A stretch of 64,000 bases of DNA from CAWBAT01 sp046331665 (GCA_046331665.1 JAXLQK010000017.1:1-64000); one strand, 5' to 3'. Counted from the first letter of the stretch, positions 54,348 to 63,561 are shown. The notes: generated by a model not told the origin, from the sequence alone. Translations and numbers: made by a program.

Positions 54348-55519
54348 ATGAATTTGAACGCATTAAGCGACTTCCGCCTTACGTCTTCAGCATCGTGACC
54401 GATCTGAAAATGAAGGCGCGACGGGCAGGGGAGGATATCATCGACCTCGGGATGGGAAATCCCGACATGGCTACGCCCCCGCATATTGTGAACAAGTTGA
54501 TCGAAGCCGCTCAAAACCCAAAGAACCACCGCTATTCCGCGTCCAAAGGCATCTATCAGCTTCGCTTGGCGATTTCCGAATGGTATCAACGGAACTATAA
54601 CGTTGAAATCGACCCGGAAGGAGAAGCCATTGTCACCATGGGAGCCAAAGAGGGACTGGCGCATTTGGTATTGGCCATCACCGGTCGCGGGGATGCCGCC
54701 TTTGTGCCGAATCCGACCTATCCCATCCATCTCTATTCCGTCTTGATCGCCGGCGGCGACATCCACAGTATTCCCATGCTGCCAGGAAAGAATTTCTTGG
54801 ATGAGATGCAGCGCCGGATTAAGCAGGTGTGGCCGCAACCCAAACTCCTGATTCTTTCCTTCCCGCATAACCCAACCACTCAGGTGGTTGATTTGGAATT
54901 TTTCCGCAATGTCATCGAGTTTGCCCGCGACAATAATCTCATCGTCATCCATGACCTGGCCTATGCCGACCTGGTCTTTGACGGCTATAAGGCGCCGAGC
55001 ATTCTGCAGGTCCCGGGAGCCCGGGAACGGGCAGTGGAAGTCTTCTCGCTCTCCAAAAGCTACAACATGCCCGGCTGGCGAGTGGGATTTTGTGTGGGGA
55101 ATCGCGAGTTGATTCACGCGCTTACCCGCATCAAAAGCTATCTCGACTATGGCATGTTCCAGCCCGTGCAAATTGCCTCCATCGCCGCTTTGCGCGGTCC
55201 TCAGGAGTGCGTCCACGAAATCACCGAAGTCTATCGCAGTCGCCGTGACACCCTTTGCGACGGATTGAACCGTGCGGGCTGGTCCATCGAAAAGCCCAAG
55301 GCGACCATGTTTGTGTGGGCCGAAATTCCTGATCGCTTCAAGCCAATGGGATCGCTGGAATTTTCAAAGGCGCTTCTGGAGGGCGGCAAGGTGGCCGTCA
55401 GCCCTGGCATCGGGTTTGGCGAGTACGGAAACGATTTCGTCCGGTTTGCCCTGGTTGAAAACGAACAGCGCATTCAACAGGCCGTCCGGGGAATTAAGCG
55501 CTTCCTGCGTGATCACTAG
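54344..55519 (+). CDS. class I PLP-dependent aminotransferase, AlaC-like
   Basis: Encodes 391 residues. DLGMGNPDMATPPHIVNKL, SFPHNPTTQVVDLEFF and FSLSKSYNMPGWRVGF (PLP Lys) match the AlaC/YfdZ group of alanine-forming transaminases, also close to LL-DAP aminotransferase. It probably transfers amino groups from glutamate to pyruvate. It overlaps the ROK kinase gene by 4 bp, an odd pairing that may reflect a pyruvate/alanine link to sugar breakdown. Confidence 0.87.
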   Translation: MNEFERIKRLPPYVFSIVTDLKMKARRAGEDIIDLGMGNPDMATPPHIVNKLIEAAQNPKNHRYSASKGIYQLRLAISEWYQRNYNVEIDPEGEAIVTMGAKEGLAHLVLAITGRGDAAFVPNPTYPIHLYSVLIAGGDIHSIPMLPGKNFLDEMQRRIKQVWPQPKLLILSFPHNPTTQVVDLEFFRNVIEFARDNNLIVIHDLAYADLVFDGYKAPSILQVPGARERAVEVFSLSKSYNMPGWRVGFCVGNRELIHALTRIKSYLDYGMFQPVQIASIAALRGPQECVHEITEVYRSRRDTLCDGLNRAGWSIEKPKATMFVWAEIPDRFKPMGSLEFSKALLEGGKVAVSPGIGFGEYGNDFVRFALVENEQRIQQAVRGIKRFLRDH

Positions 55520-55560
55520 AGAGCAGATCCCTAGTTGGCTCGACCCCCACGGTGAACAGG

Positions 55561-55959
55561 ATGCCAAAGCCGTCTCCCTTGTATTCTATTCGGAAGTTGT
55601 CGCGAGCCTGGATTCAGAAGGATGCCGAAGCCATGTCTTATTGGCTTACCGACGATATTACCGAGATCGGGCCGGTGTTTAAATCGCCACTGGTGGGCAA
55701 GAAGAAGTTCTTCGCCAGTTATCATCGGAAGTACCTGCGCGGTTCCCTCTGCATCAAATCCTACCAGATCCTGCAGCCGCGAAAAGTAAAGCTCCACTCA
55801 ACGCTTGTCCTGGTTCATTTTCGCTATCGCCTGAAAACAATCGATCGAGGAGTTGTGGAAGACTCCACGGGGAAAGAAAGCATGCTGGTGGCAAAGGAAG
55901 GGAATCGCTGGCGTGTGAAATTCATTCACTGGCACCGGGATCCTCATGGCAACTACTGA
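55561..55959 (+). CDS. NTF2-like (SnoaL/DUF4440-type) protein
   Basis: Encodes about 132 residues. The cone-shaped NTF2 fold is suggested by an N-terminal helix (RKLSRAWIQKDAEAMSYWLTDDI), a central KSPLVGKKKFFASYH strand-turn and a C-terminal pair of strands ending RWRVKFIHWHRDPH. Members bind small ligands or act as isomerases. The function is unknown. It starts at ATG 55561 (a GTG at 55552 is in frame). Last gene before the long TonB upstream region. Confidence 0.72.
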   Translation: MPKPSPLYSIRKLSRAWIQKDAEAMSYWLTDDITEIGPVFKSPLVGKKKFFASYHRKYLRGSLCIKSYQILQPRKVKLHSTLVLVHFRYRLKTIDRGVVEDSTGKESMLVAKEGNRWRVKFIHWHRDPHGNY

Positions 55960-56140
55960 GCTTCCTGAGTGTACTGACCTGTCTTGGATGAATGTAGTTT
56001 GAGCTTGGGGTTTTGAGAGGCCGCCAAGCCTACAAAAGAAGTAGGCGAATCACTGTCAGGGGGCTGATCTTGCTCTGTCCCTGGGAGCGGAATCACTGCG
56101 ATACCAAAGCCTATATTTTCTCGTATATTTCTGCCAAAAC

Positions 56141-56156
56141 ATACGCAATATCGTAT
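56141..56156. promoter_or_regulatory. ATACG-N6-CGTAT dyad, operator-like
   Basis: ATACG at 56141-56145 and CGTAT at 56152-56156 form a perfect 5-bp dyad. Another CGTAT lies at 56122-56126. The dyad is about 117 bp upstream of the sigma-54 -24 element, the usual distance for an enhancer-binding protein site. Confidence 0.4.
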
Positions 56157-56265
56157 TTAAATGAACTCACTTGACTAGATTTCCTTGGGAGCCTATTTTG
56201 GATTTAGCAGATTTCCTCTTTGTTTTTGGCGGGTTGCAAGCGACTTGGAAGCACTGCCAACAGTG

Positions 56266-56281
56266 TGGCATAAATGTTGCT
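56266..56281 (+). promoter_or_regulatory. sigma-54 (RpoN)-type -24/-12 promoter
   Basis: TGGCATAAATGTTGCT matches the consensus TGGCAC-N5-TTGCW with the GG and GC in exact register. It faces the TonB receptor gene. Only a -24/-12 promoter is claimed; no RpoN or enhancer-binding protein gene is in the window. Confidence 0.6.
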
Positions 56282-56621
56282 CTCTAAATGTTGGGGTTAG
56301 GATTTCAAGTCATCATGCCGAACGCTCAAGAGCCCCTTTCCATTCCTTAATGTACTGAGTTCTGTAATCTCAATCCAAGTTACATTCGAAAACACCTGAT
56401 TCAACGGGATCCTTAACCTCGACGGGTATTTGGAATGGCGGGAATTTTTCCCGCATTTTCCAACGAATCTGAAGAGACCCTCTTTCTCTTCTAGAGTACC
56501 AAGACCAATTCTTTGCCGAGTAATTTCTCGGGTACTTCCTGAATAGTTACACCTCTTGTTAATTGATTTTCGCTGGAAGAAGAGCGAACAATCACGTTTT
56601 CGCTATGAAAGGAGGGTAGAT

Positions 56622-58664
56622 ATGAACCTCTTGGGGAAAACAGCCCTACGGCTCGCCGTAGTTTTATTCGGACTCTCGATGCTTACGGGATCTGGGTCGC
56701 TTTTTGCCCAGTCCGGCCGGGGAACCATCAACGGAACCATTCTGGATAGTGCGGGAGCCGTTGTGCAAGGAGTGAAGATCACTGTAACAGATCCCGCGAC
56801 GGGTGTGTCCTCGACGACCGAGAGTACCGACGTAGGAACGTATACGGTTCCCGACCTGCCTGTTGGCCTATACACTTTACGCGTTGAGAAACAAGGCTTC
56901 AAAACGATCATCCGGTCTGGGATTACGCTGACTTCGGCTTCGGTGATCCGGGTGGATTTCACCCTGGAAATCGGAGAAGTCCGGCAGGAAATTGAGGTCA
57001 CTGGAGATATATCCCAGGTGCAAACAGAGGAGGCGAAAATCTCTTCTAACGTGAGCAATCTGATGATTAAGGAACTGCCTCTTGTCGTCGGTGGGGCTCT
57101 ACGCAGCCCGTTCGATCTGGCGACCTTAACCCCGGAAACCAAACTCTATGCAACACAAATTGCCTTGCAGCCCGGGCCGAACAACCTATCCCCTGTACAG
57201 GACAGTTTACAAATCGGAGGAGGCCAACCCCGTGCCTATGGGATAACGCTGGATGGGGTTTCAATGGGGGTTGGCAATCCTCTGCCGAATTCGTGGGTTA
57301 CCTACAATACCCCGCCGTTGGACGCCATCACCGAGTTCACCGTGGAAACGAACGGCTATAAAGCAGAATTCGGCCATGCGCTGGGAGGCACGATGAGCTT
57401 TGCCTCCAAATCGGGCACGAACGATTTTCATGGGACGGTGTTTGAGTACCTGCGCAACAATGCTCTGGACGCGAACCGCTTCTTCAGCAACAAGCAAGGT
57501 ATCCCGCGGGGAGTTTACAAGCAAAGCGACTTCGGGGTCAGCGTGGGAGGTCCTGTCTATATTCCAAAGCTTTACAACGGGAAGAATAAACTTTTCTTTT
57601 TCACCGCCTACGAGGGTTTTCGCAACCGCATTGGGGCCACGGCTACAGCAACCACCATTCCCACCCCTGAGATGTTGCAAGGTGATTTCTCGAACTGGGT
57701 CAATTCCAAAGGCCAGCAAATCACCATCTATGACCCTGCGACGACTAGGACCGACGCCAATGGAAAGCTCATTCGGGATCCGTTCCCGGGCAACATAATT
57801 CCACAGGATCGTTGGGACCCCCTGGCCGCGAAGCTGCTTCAAGTCTACCAATCCGGTCCGTCCAAGCTGCCCGCCCCCAACAACGGTGCTCTCCCGGGGA
57901 CCGTCGGTTATGTGCAGAACAACTACCTGATTACTCAAGGGAGCACGTCCAGCCCCTGGAACAAATTCAGCTTGAAGCTTGATTACGTTATTTCCGACAA
58001 GAACAAGCTTTCCTTCTACTTCGGCCACAATACCGAAACAAATGGCGCCGGTCCTGCGGGACCCGCGGCCCTCCCCGGTTACTATTCCAACTTCCAATCC
58101 CAATACAATTGGGCCGAGATTTCCCGTGGCTCCTGGACTCACACCTTCTCGCCTACTCTGCTCAACTACTTCTATGGTGGAGTGAACAATTGGCAGCAGG
58201 AAGCCACCAACGCCAACCAGCAGCAGGGGAACTGGAAGAGCACTTTCTGTCTGCCCAACGTACCGGATTGCAATGTGAACTTGACCACCTTGCTTTTCGG
58301 TTTCGGATGGCTATACGCAATGGGAAGCTATTCATCCAGTGGGTCGCATAATCCTCTGTTCAATTTCAATGACAACCTCACCTGGATTAAAGGGCGGCAC
58401 CCTGAAGTTCGGGGGATGTATCAGAAAAACTACTATTCCGGCTTCGGCCAACAAGGGATCTCCGGCGGGGTGACATTCAGTCCCACGGAGACTGGGCTTC
58501 CGGGCGTTACCAGCTTTGCCGCTGGCGGCAGGAATGCGCTTGCCTCTTACCTATTGGGTTGGGCCGACAGTGGCAGAACCGAAACCTTCCAGAACACATC
58601 GGCCAGGAGTATGTGTATTGGGCTGGATTCATTCAGGACGATTTTCATGTCAACAGCAAACTAA
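56622..58664 (+). CDS. Oar-like TonB-dependent receptor, N-terminal piece of a frameshifted gene
   Basis: The open part encodes about 680 residues. A signal peptide (LALRLAVVLFGLSMLTGSGSLFA-like, ending FAQ) leads to a carboxypeptidase-regulatory beta-sandwich (about 30-120: GTINGTILDSAGAVVQGVKI), a plug domain (about 130-260) and the first beta-strands of the barrel. This layout matches the Oar-like outer membrane proteins expanded in Acidobacteriota, thought to import glycans or peptides. The start at 56622 has AAGGAGG 6-8 nt upstream; the longer frame from 56556 is ignored. The last ~15 residues (about 58610 onward) are already out of frame. Confidence 0.85.
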   Translation: MNLLGKTALRLAVVLFGLSMLTGSGSLFAQSGRGTINGTILDSAGAVVQGVKITVTDPATGVSSTTESTDVGTYTVPDLPVGLYTLRVEKQGFKTIIRSGITLTSASVIRVDFTLEIGEVRQEIEVTGDISQVQTEEAKISSNVSNLMIKELPLVVGGALRSPFDLATLTPETKLYATQIALQPGPNNLSPVQDSLQIGGGQPRAYGITLDGVSMGVGNPLPNSWVTYNTPPLDAITEFTVETNGYKAEFGHALGGTMSFASKSGTNDFHGTVFEYLRNNALDANRFFSNKQGIPRGVYKQSDFGVSVGGPVYIPKLYNGKNKLFFFTAYEGFRNRIGATATATTIPTPEMLQGDFSNWVNSKGQQITIYDPATTRTDANGKLIRDPFPGNIIPQDRWDPLAAKLLQVYQSGPSKLPAPNNGALPGTVGYVQNNYLITQGSTSSPWNKFSLKLDYVISDKNKLSFYFGHNTETNGAGPAGPAALPGYYSNFQSQYNWAEISRGSWTHTFSPTLLNYFYGGVNNWQQEATNANQQQGNWKSTFCLPNVPDCNVNLTTLLFGFGWLYAMGSYSSSGSHNPLFNFNDNLTWIKGRHPEVRGMYQKNYYSGFGQQGISGGVTFSPTETGLPGVTSFAAGGRNALASYLLGWADSGRTETFQNTSARSMCIGLDSFRTIFMSTAN

Positions 58665-59094
58665 CTTTGAACCTCGGCTTGCGCTGGGAAACCACTTTGT
58701 CGCCGTTTGAAGAATACGACCGCTACGGTGACTTTAGCCCAACGACAGCAAACCCGGCAGCGGGCAATCGGATGGGGGGCTCTCCTGTTCGCCGGAGAAG
58801 GAGAGGGGCCGGGTTGGAACACGTTGGCCGACAATAATTATGGAGGCTTTGGGCCGCGTGTCGGTCTGGCTTATAGTCTGGACAGCAAAACCGTCATTCG
58901 CTCGAGTTTCTCCCGGTCGTTTTGGCTACGTCACCTGCGCTGCGGGTTCCGCCCACTTCCTCGGGTTTGTTACCATCTTTACCCCGGCCAATACCACCTC
59001 CGGCGTACAACCGACGTTTCTCTTCAAAGACGGGTTTCCGCCATACCCTGCCGCCTCAGCTTAATCCATCGTTTGGTAATGGGAACAGTGTAAG

Positions 59095-60180
59095 TTGGTG
59101 GCAAGGCAAGGATGCCACCCTTCTTCCGACTGCCGAACACATGGACGCTCTCCAATTCAGCGCCAGTTGACGAACACTCTAATGGCCGAGGTAGCTTGTC
59201 CGGCATGCATGGGGCCCATCTGCAGAGTGGACTACTCAATTACAACCAGGTGCCGTATTCCTATCTTCAGCAATACGGGGCTACTCTTCTCAACAGCAGT
59301 ATCACTTCCCCGGCGGCAATCGCTGCAGGGATTCTTGCCTTATCCCGGCTTTACCGGGTCCGTCGCTCAAGCTTTGCGGCCCTACCCGCAAATTCTTTCG
59401 CTCGACACGGCTGGGGGTGGGGGCGACCACAGCGGCAGTTCGAGCTATAACGCCTTTATCGCCAGCATCAACAAGCGCATGGGAGGTGGCCTGACCTTCA
59501 TGTCGTCGTACGTATTTTCCAAGCTGCTTACGGATTCTGAAAGCGGGGCTTTGGCGGTATCCGCGATGGATATGGGTAACCGCAGACTCGAAAAGTCCAT
59601 CAGTGGGTTCGACGTCACTCACAACTTCAAGGTGGCGGGGGTCTACGAACTTCCCTTTGGGAAAGACAAAAAATGGGTCACGAAGGGGGTCGCGGCGGCC
59701 ATTGCAGGTGATTGGAGCGTTGGGGGAATTGGTTACTATTCCAGTGGCTTGCCGGTTGGCTTGACCACTACGGTTGCTCTGCCTCTATTTGCGGGTGCCA
59801 ACCGTCCCACGATCAGTACTTATGACGGCTGGGGATGTTCGGACATCGGCAATTTCGACCCTTCCACGATGACCTTTTTCCAACCAGCATCCTTTTATGG
59901 ACTACAGCCGACCACGGTGTTCGGTAACGCCACGCGCTATAACTCCAAATGCCGTCAATTCCCCAATTACACTGAAAATATTACGGTCACCAGGACCTTC
60001 AAATTCACCGAAAGATTTAATATGGATTTCCGTTTTGAAATGTTCAATGCGTTTAATCGAGTGCGTTTTGGTACGGGATCGACCACTTTACAGAGTCAGA
60101 CTTTTGGGCGACTTACATCGAATAGCGATATTCTGAACAACCCGCGCCAAATCCAGTTTGGGATAAAGTTTTATTGGTGA
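59095..60180 (+). CDS. Oar-like TonB-dependent receptor, C-terminal barrel piece
   Basis: The open part encodes 361 residues. From about 59330 it is clearly the receptor barrel: PGFTGSVAQALRPYPQILSL, GGLTFMSSYVFSKLLTDSES, and a C-terminal strand ending in RQIQFGIKFYW with an aromatic last residue, as expected of outer membrane barrels. The first ~75 residues (59095-59320) look out of frame. Between the two pieces the protein can be read through alternating frames (FIQDDFHVNSKLTLNLGLRW, AYSLDSKTVIRSSFSRSFG, ATLLPTAEHMDALQFS), needing four or more indels. One gene of about 1,180 residues is inferred. Confidence 0.78.
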   Translation: MVARQGCHPSSDCRTHGRSPIQRQLTNTLMAEVACPACMGPICRVDYSITTRCRIPIFSNTGLLFSTAVSLPRRQSLQGFLPYPGFTGSVAQALRPYPQILSLDTAGGGGDHSGSSSYNAFIASINKRMGGGLTFMSSYVFSKLLTDSESGALAVSAMDMGNRRLEKSISGFDVTHNFKVAGVYELPFGKDKKWVTKGVAAAIAGDWSVGGIGYYSSGLPVGLTTTVALPLFAGANRPTISTYDGWGCSDIGNFDPSTMTFFQPASFYGLQPTTVFGNATRYNSKCRQFPNYTENITVTRTFKFTERFNMDFRFEMFNAFNRVRFGTGSTTLQSQTFGRLTSNSDILNNPRQIQFGIKFYW

Positions 60181-60314
60181 TGAGTGTTAAATCAGGGGGA
60201 CTTGTTGCAGGCATGACATTAAGCGTCGGTAACACCTGCCAATGCCTGCAAAATAGGGTAACAGCACTGGAGGTTTGATTATTTGACAAATTCTTAATCT
60301 GACCTCGCCTTTGA

Positions 60315-60340
60315 CTCCTCTCCCCGTGGTGGGAGAGGAG
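60315..60340. terminator. perfect 10-bp hairpin downstream of the TonB gene
   Basis: CTCCTCTCCC (60315-60324) and GGGAGAGGAG (60331-60340) with a 6-nt loop. There is no T-run after it. It may be a weak terminator or an interspersed repeat. Confidence 0.45.
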
Positions 60341-60356
60341 CGAGGCGGGAGACAAA

Positions 60357-60538
60357 GTGAGAGTCAGCCCCTAAATTTAGTCGAGAGGTGATCTCGCGGA
60401 TTTGACCTTCCAGACGGGCATTCTGCGGCAGCGCTTCGTGCAACCTCAACCGCTGGAGGCCTGTTGGTTGTCCCCTTCTTCATTCGATTCCATTTCCCTT
60501 CGTCCAATTATCCAAATATTCAGGACAGGCACCTCTTC
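60357..60538 (+). repeat. direct repeat copy 1 flanking the TPR locus
   Basis: About 180 bp, matched by 62326-62516 with a few substitutions and one ~6-bp insertion. Shared landmarks: GTCAGCCCCTAAA, TTTAGTCGAGAGGTGA, CTTCCAGACGGGCATTCT, CGTGCAACCTCAACCGCTGG and CATTCGATTCCATTTCCC. Confidence 0.85.
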
Positions 60539-60808
60539 ACCACCTCTTTAACCTCTTTACCAGCCAGCCAATCAGAATATTGATTTCTGAAATGTGATTT
60601 CTAAGATGAGGACTCTATTTGTCCAATTGTCCCGAGGTTTTGGCGAGAGACAGGAGAACATCACGTGTCTTCATTTCTCCATATTTTCTCGGGCAGAAAT
60701 GCCCTATATTAGTCCAAAAATGCCGTATTTCTTTTGCGATAGAGGGTTCCCATGAAAAACGACTGCGAATTATTTGATCTATCCGCTTGCCTTAGCCAGC
60801 ATGCCATA

Positions 60809-61147
60809 ATGAGCCGCATGAAACGAGTTCTGGCTGTGATTGTTCTGTTGGTCGGCAATGTTCAGGCACAGACGGGGGAGGCAGAATTCCAACGCGGGCT
60901 GGCCCTTGGAGAGCAGCGCAATTTCCGCGGTGCAGTAGAAAGCTTTTCCCGTGCCATCGCGATCAATCCGCGCTACGAACGCGCCTACTATTTCAGGGCG
61001 CAGGCACAGGCATTTCTGGGCAACTACGAAGCGGCGATTGCCGATTACGACAAGGCTTTGCAGTTCAAACCCGGCTACTATGCCTACGTTGCGGGACGCA
61101 CCGAGGCGAATCGGGACCGAGGCATGCTGGGTTTGGCGGTTCGCTGA
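60809..61147 (+). CDS. secreted TPR protein, N-terminal piece of a frameshifted gene
   Basis: Encodes 112 residues. A signal peptide (MSRMKRVLAVIVLLVGNVQA) is followed by two tetratricopeptide repeats (AEFQRGLALGEQRNFRGAVE, RAYYFRAQAQAFLGNYEAAI). The frame stops at 61145 within a third repeat, where the next frame reads DADKAIADHY. The ATG at 60752 is also in frame, but the residues before 60809 do not look like a leader. Confidence 0.7.
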   Translation: MSRMKRVLAVIVLLVGNVQAQTGEAEFQRGLALGEQRNFRGAVESFSRAIAINPRYERAYYFRAQAQAFLGNYEAAIADYDKALQFKPGYYAYVAGRTEANRDRGMLGLAVR

Positions 61148-61231
61148 CGCGGATAAGGCGATTGCGGACCACTACCACTCAAAACAGCGCAATCCTCTCT
61201 TGTTCGCCTTGCGGGGAACTATTTTTGGAAA

Positions 61232-62251
61232 ATGGGGCAAACCCGCGAGGCCGAACTCGAATTTGCCTTCGCGCGAAGTATGGCCTACCAGCTTCGAAAT
61301 AGCCTCGACCGGGCGCAGGAATCTGTGGATCGCTACATCAACGAATACAGAGCCCGCACTCCCGCCGGACAAAGGACACGGCTAACCAATGTTCGCACGC
61401 CCTTTGAGCAGGGTCTGGCCGCATCCGATAAGGGCGATGAGCGTATGGCAGTTGGCTATTTCGATGCGGCGCTGGAAATCAATCCCGACCATGCGGAGGC
61501 GAACTTCTTCCGCGGCAGATCTTTTTTCCGGCTCTATCAATATGGACGTGCTGTCGACGACCTGGCAAAGGCGACCAGACAGAAACCCACTCTGATTGGT
61601 GCGTGGCGCTACTTGGGACTGAGCTATTTCGGGTTGTGGCAGGATCAGCAGTCGCTGGCGGCGTTTTCCGAAGCGCTGCGCCGTAATCCGAACGCCGAAG
61701 ATGTTCTGGTAAATCGCGCTCAGACCTATCTGGCAATGAAGCCGCCCCAACGAAGGGAAGCCATCGCCGATTTCTCCGCCGCGTTGAAAATCGATCCCGG
61801 CAACGTCACCGCACTGAATGGCCGCGCGATTATGTATCATGAACAGGGAAATTCGCAGGCCGCGATCGCCGACCTGAACCAGGCGATAAAACTCACTCCA
61901 AAACTCGCCCGCGCCTATTGCAACATGGGAGTCATCATGGGGGACTTGGGCCGCAAAGCGGATGAACAGCAGTGGTATAACCGGTGCTGGGCGATCGATG
62001 GAAACGAGCGTGCCTGGTATGAGGGACAGAAAAAATGGGCGGATGCCTATGAGTCTTACCATCGCGAACAGGCGCAGATGCTCGCCTCGATTCAATCCAG
62101 TTCTAGCGGATCTTCCGGCTCGAGCGGCTGCGGCGGATATTTCGGAGGCGGGGCACATGCCTGCGAAGCTGGCGACCGTCAGGCTGCCGACCGTTTCAAT
62201 AACGGTAGCGCGAGCCAGGACGACAAGAATCGTTACTCTGGAGGCTGGTAA
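61232..62251 (+). CDS. TPR-repeat protein, C-terminal piece of a frameshifted gene
   Basis: Encodes 339 residues with about six tetratricopeptide repeats (for example AVGYFDAALEINPDHAEANF, AIADFSAALKIDPGNVTALN, AIADLNQAIKLTPKLARAYC). The C-terminus is low complexity (SSSSGSSGSSGCGG) with two Cys and ends in a Gly/Asn/Ser tail. TPR proteins hold other proteins; this one is probably exported with the upstream signal peptide. Two indels near 61140 and 61235 join it to the N-terminal piece. A single gene of about 480 residues is inferred. Confidence 0.75.
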   Translation: MGQTREAELEFAFARSMAYQLRNSLDRAQESVDRYINEYRARTPAGQRTRLTNVRTPFEQGLAASDKGDERMAVGYFDAALEINPDHAEANFFRGRSFFRLYQYGRAVDDLAKATRQKPTLIGAWRYLGLSYFGLWQDQQSLAAFSEALRRNPNAEDVLVNRAQTYLAMKPPQRREAIADFSAALKIDPGNVTALNGRAIMYHEQGNSQAAIADLNQAIKLTPKLARAYCNMGVIMGDLGRKADEQQWYNRCWAIDGNERAWYEGQKKWADAYESYHREQAQMLASIQSSSSGSSGSSGCGGYFGGGAHACEAGDRQAADRFNNGSASQDDKNRYSGGW

Positions 62252-62624
62252 TGGGAATTTTGCGGATGGCTTTGGCGGTCTCCTCGCTCTGTGCTCAATC
62301 AGGTCCGGTGCTGCGAGGAGGGGAAGTGAGGGTCAGCCCCTAAAAAGTAAATTTAGTCGAGAGGTGAGCTCACGGACTTGACCTTCCAGACGGGCATTCT
62401 ACGGTAGCGCTTCGTGCAACCTCAACCGCTGGAGGCCTGTTTGTTGGATTCCCCTTCTTCATTCGATTCCATTTCCCCTCGTCCAATGATTCAACCATTC
62501 AGGACACATACCTCTTTTGCCTGATGAAAATACCTGGCCAGGAATTCTTGAAGAAGGTTAACGAGGGCAGTCTCAGCCGAGAGAGCGATTACCAATACTT
62601 ATAGGATGGCTTCCTATCGTGTAA
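62252..62624. other. 373-bp spacer after the TPR gene
   Basis: No gene was found. It holds the second ~180-bp direct repeat (62326-62516). The rest shows nothing I recognise. Confidence 0.6.
62326..62516 (+). repeat. direct repeat copy 2 flanking the TPR locus
   Basis: Same family and orientation as 60357-60538. The copies are about 2 kb apart and bracket the TPR gene. Copy 2 has an extra AAAGTA after CCCCTAA. Confidence 0.85.
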
Positions 62625-63416
62625 TTACTTTGAGTTTTGTTTTAGATATTCCTCGTTAAATAACTCATCAGAAATAGGTTGATTGTAATTAGCGTCGAGC
62701 ACTTTGAGCACTAGTTTCCCTTGCTTGGGCAGGTCGTCAACCCTGGCGACCATGAGTGTCCAATTGCCCTGAACCTTTTTGAGTTCACCGGCCTCAATGA
62801 CTTTCTCAAGTTTGTCCGAATTGCCAAAAAGTTCCCACCGCTGCAGCATGCCATTGTCTTCCCGAAAATAGGCCAAGGATCGGGGGTAACTCGAATCGCT
62901 TTTGAATTGCGGCTTGATTCGATTCTCGACGATCTGGCAGGGAATCCCGTCGAGAACTTTTTTCTCTTCGGATTGATGGTCGTACTGCATTAACCCGCCT
63001 CCAATGAGTTCCTGAACGGAAATGCTGAACCCTTTGTACTTGTAATTCCGTGCTCCGGAAACGCGAACTTTCTTCTTGAGGGCGCTGTTGGGGCGATAGG
63101 CAATATAGTCCAGGTCTCCATCTGGCTTTTCGTGGACGAGCAGCAGTTTGCCCTTTTCCGATGGTGGCGCCTCCATTTTGATGAGATGCGACATCAATCC
63201 CTGGTGCGACTTTCGGGTCCAGGTAAATTCAAGGTGGATGGGCTCCTTTCCCGCCTCCTGGTAATCGACCCCCATCTTGAAAACGCCATTGTGATGAGAG
63301 GATTGGTTGAGGTACTGCATAACCAGTTGGTCTCCCTTGGGGTCCGCTTGAATTGCGGTTGCTGAGAAGCACAGCAGGAACAAGGCAGAATACAAAAAGT
63401 GAATGCGCGTTTTCAT
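62625..63416 (-). CDS. outer membrane lipoprotein-sorting family protein (LolA-like)
   Basis: Encodes about 263 residues. It has a signal peptide (MKTRIHFLYSALFLLCFSATAIQA), then a beta-rich LolA/LolB-like half-barrel. GKLLLVHEKPDGDLDYIAYRP and FKSDSSYPRSLAYFREDNGM match the 'outer membrane lipoprotein-sorting protein' (TP0789-type) family often encoded next to RND/MMPL transporters. The neighbour upstream is such a transporter, so the protein may chaperone a lipid or lipoprotein that the pump moves. The start at 63416 has GAAGG 9 nt upstream; the frame extends to 63440. Confidence 0.85.
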   Translation of the reverse strand: MKTRIHFLYSALFLLCFSATAIQADPKGDQLVMQYLNQSSHHNGVFKMGVDYQEAGKEPIHLEFTWTRKSHQGLMSHLIKMEAPPSEKGKLLLVHEKPDGDLDYIAYRPNSALKKKVRVSGARNYKYKGFSISVQELIGGGLMQYDHQSEEKKVLDGIPCQIVENRIKPQFKSDSSYPRSLAYFREDNGMLQRWELFGNSDKLEKVIEAGELKKVQGNWTLMVARVDDLPKQGKLVLKVLDANYNQPISDELFNEEYLKQNSK

Positions 63417-63561
63417 GAGAGTCATCCTTCGCAATTTCAATTAGTGATCACGGCCGCCGACGGCATGAGACGAAAATGCAAGATCTTTCCTTGCCAATGA
63501 TGGTGAACCGGTTCCCTTAATTCAACGTCTCCAGAGTGACTGATTTCCAAAAAAATTCCGC

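Larger units (their letters stand above)
55960..56621 (+). other. 662-bp upstream region of the TonB receptor gene
   Basis: No gene was seen. The region holds a sigma-54-type promoter (56266-56281), a dyad operator-like site (56141-56156) and AT-rich stretches. The leader from the predicted start to ATG 56622 would be about 330 nt. Confidence 0.65.
60181..60808. other. 628-bp spacer between the TonB and TPR genes
   Basis: No gene was found. It holds a perfect hairpin at 60315-60340, the first of two ~180-bp direct repeats (60357-60538), and short direct repeats AAATGCCCTAT / AAATGCCGTAT (about 60697 and 60717) just ahead of the TPR gene. Confidence 0.65.

Noticed and set aside
56041..56070. 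fragment of the TPR-flanking direct repeat (GGGGCTGAT-like)
   Set aside because: Only a few bases match; too short to call a copy.
57261..58142. 293-codon minus-strand open frame over the TonB receptor gene
   Set aside because: Antisense shadow of the receptor; the plus strand carries the signal peptide and plug motifs.
61382..62158. 258-codon minus-strand open frame over the TPR gene
   Set aside because: Antisense shadow of tetratricopeptide repeats.
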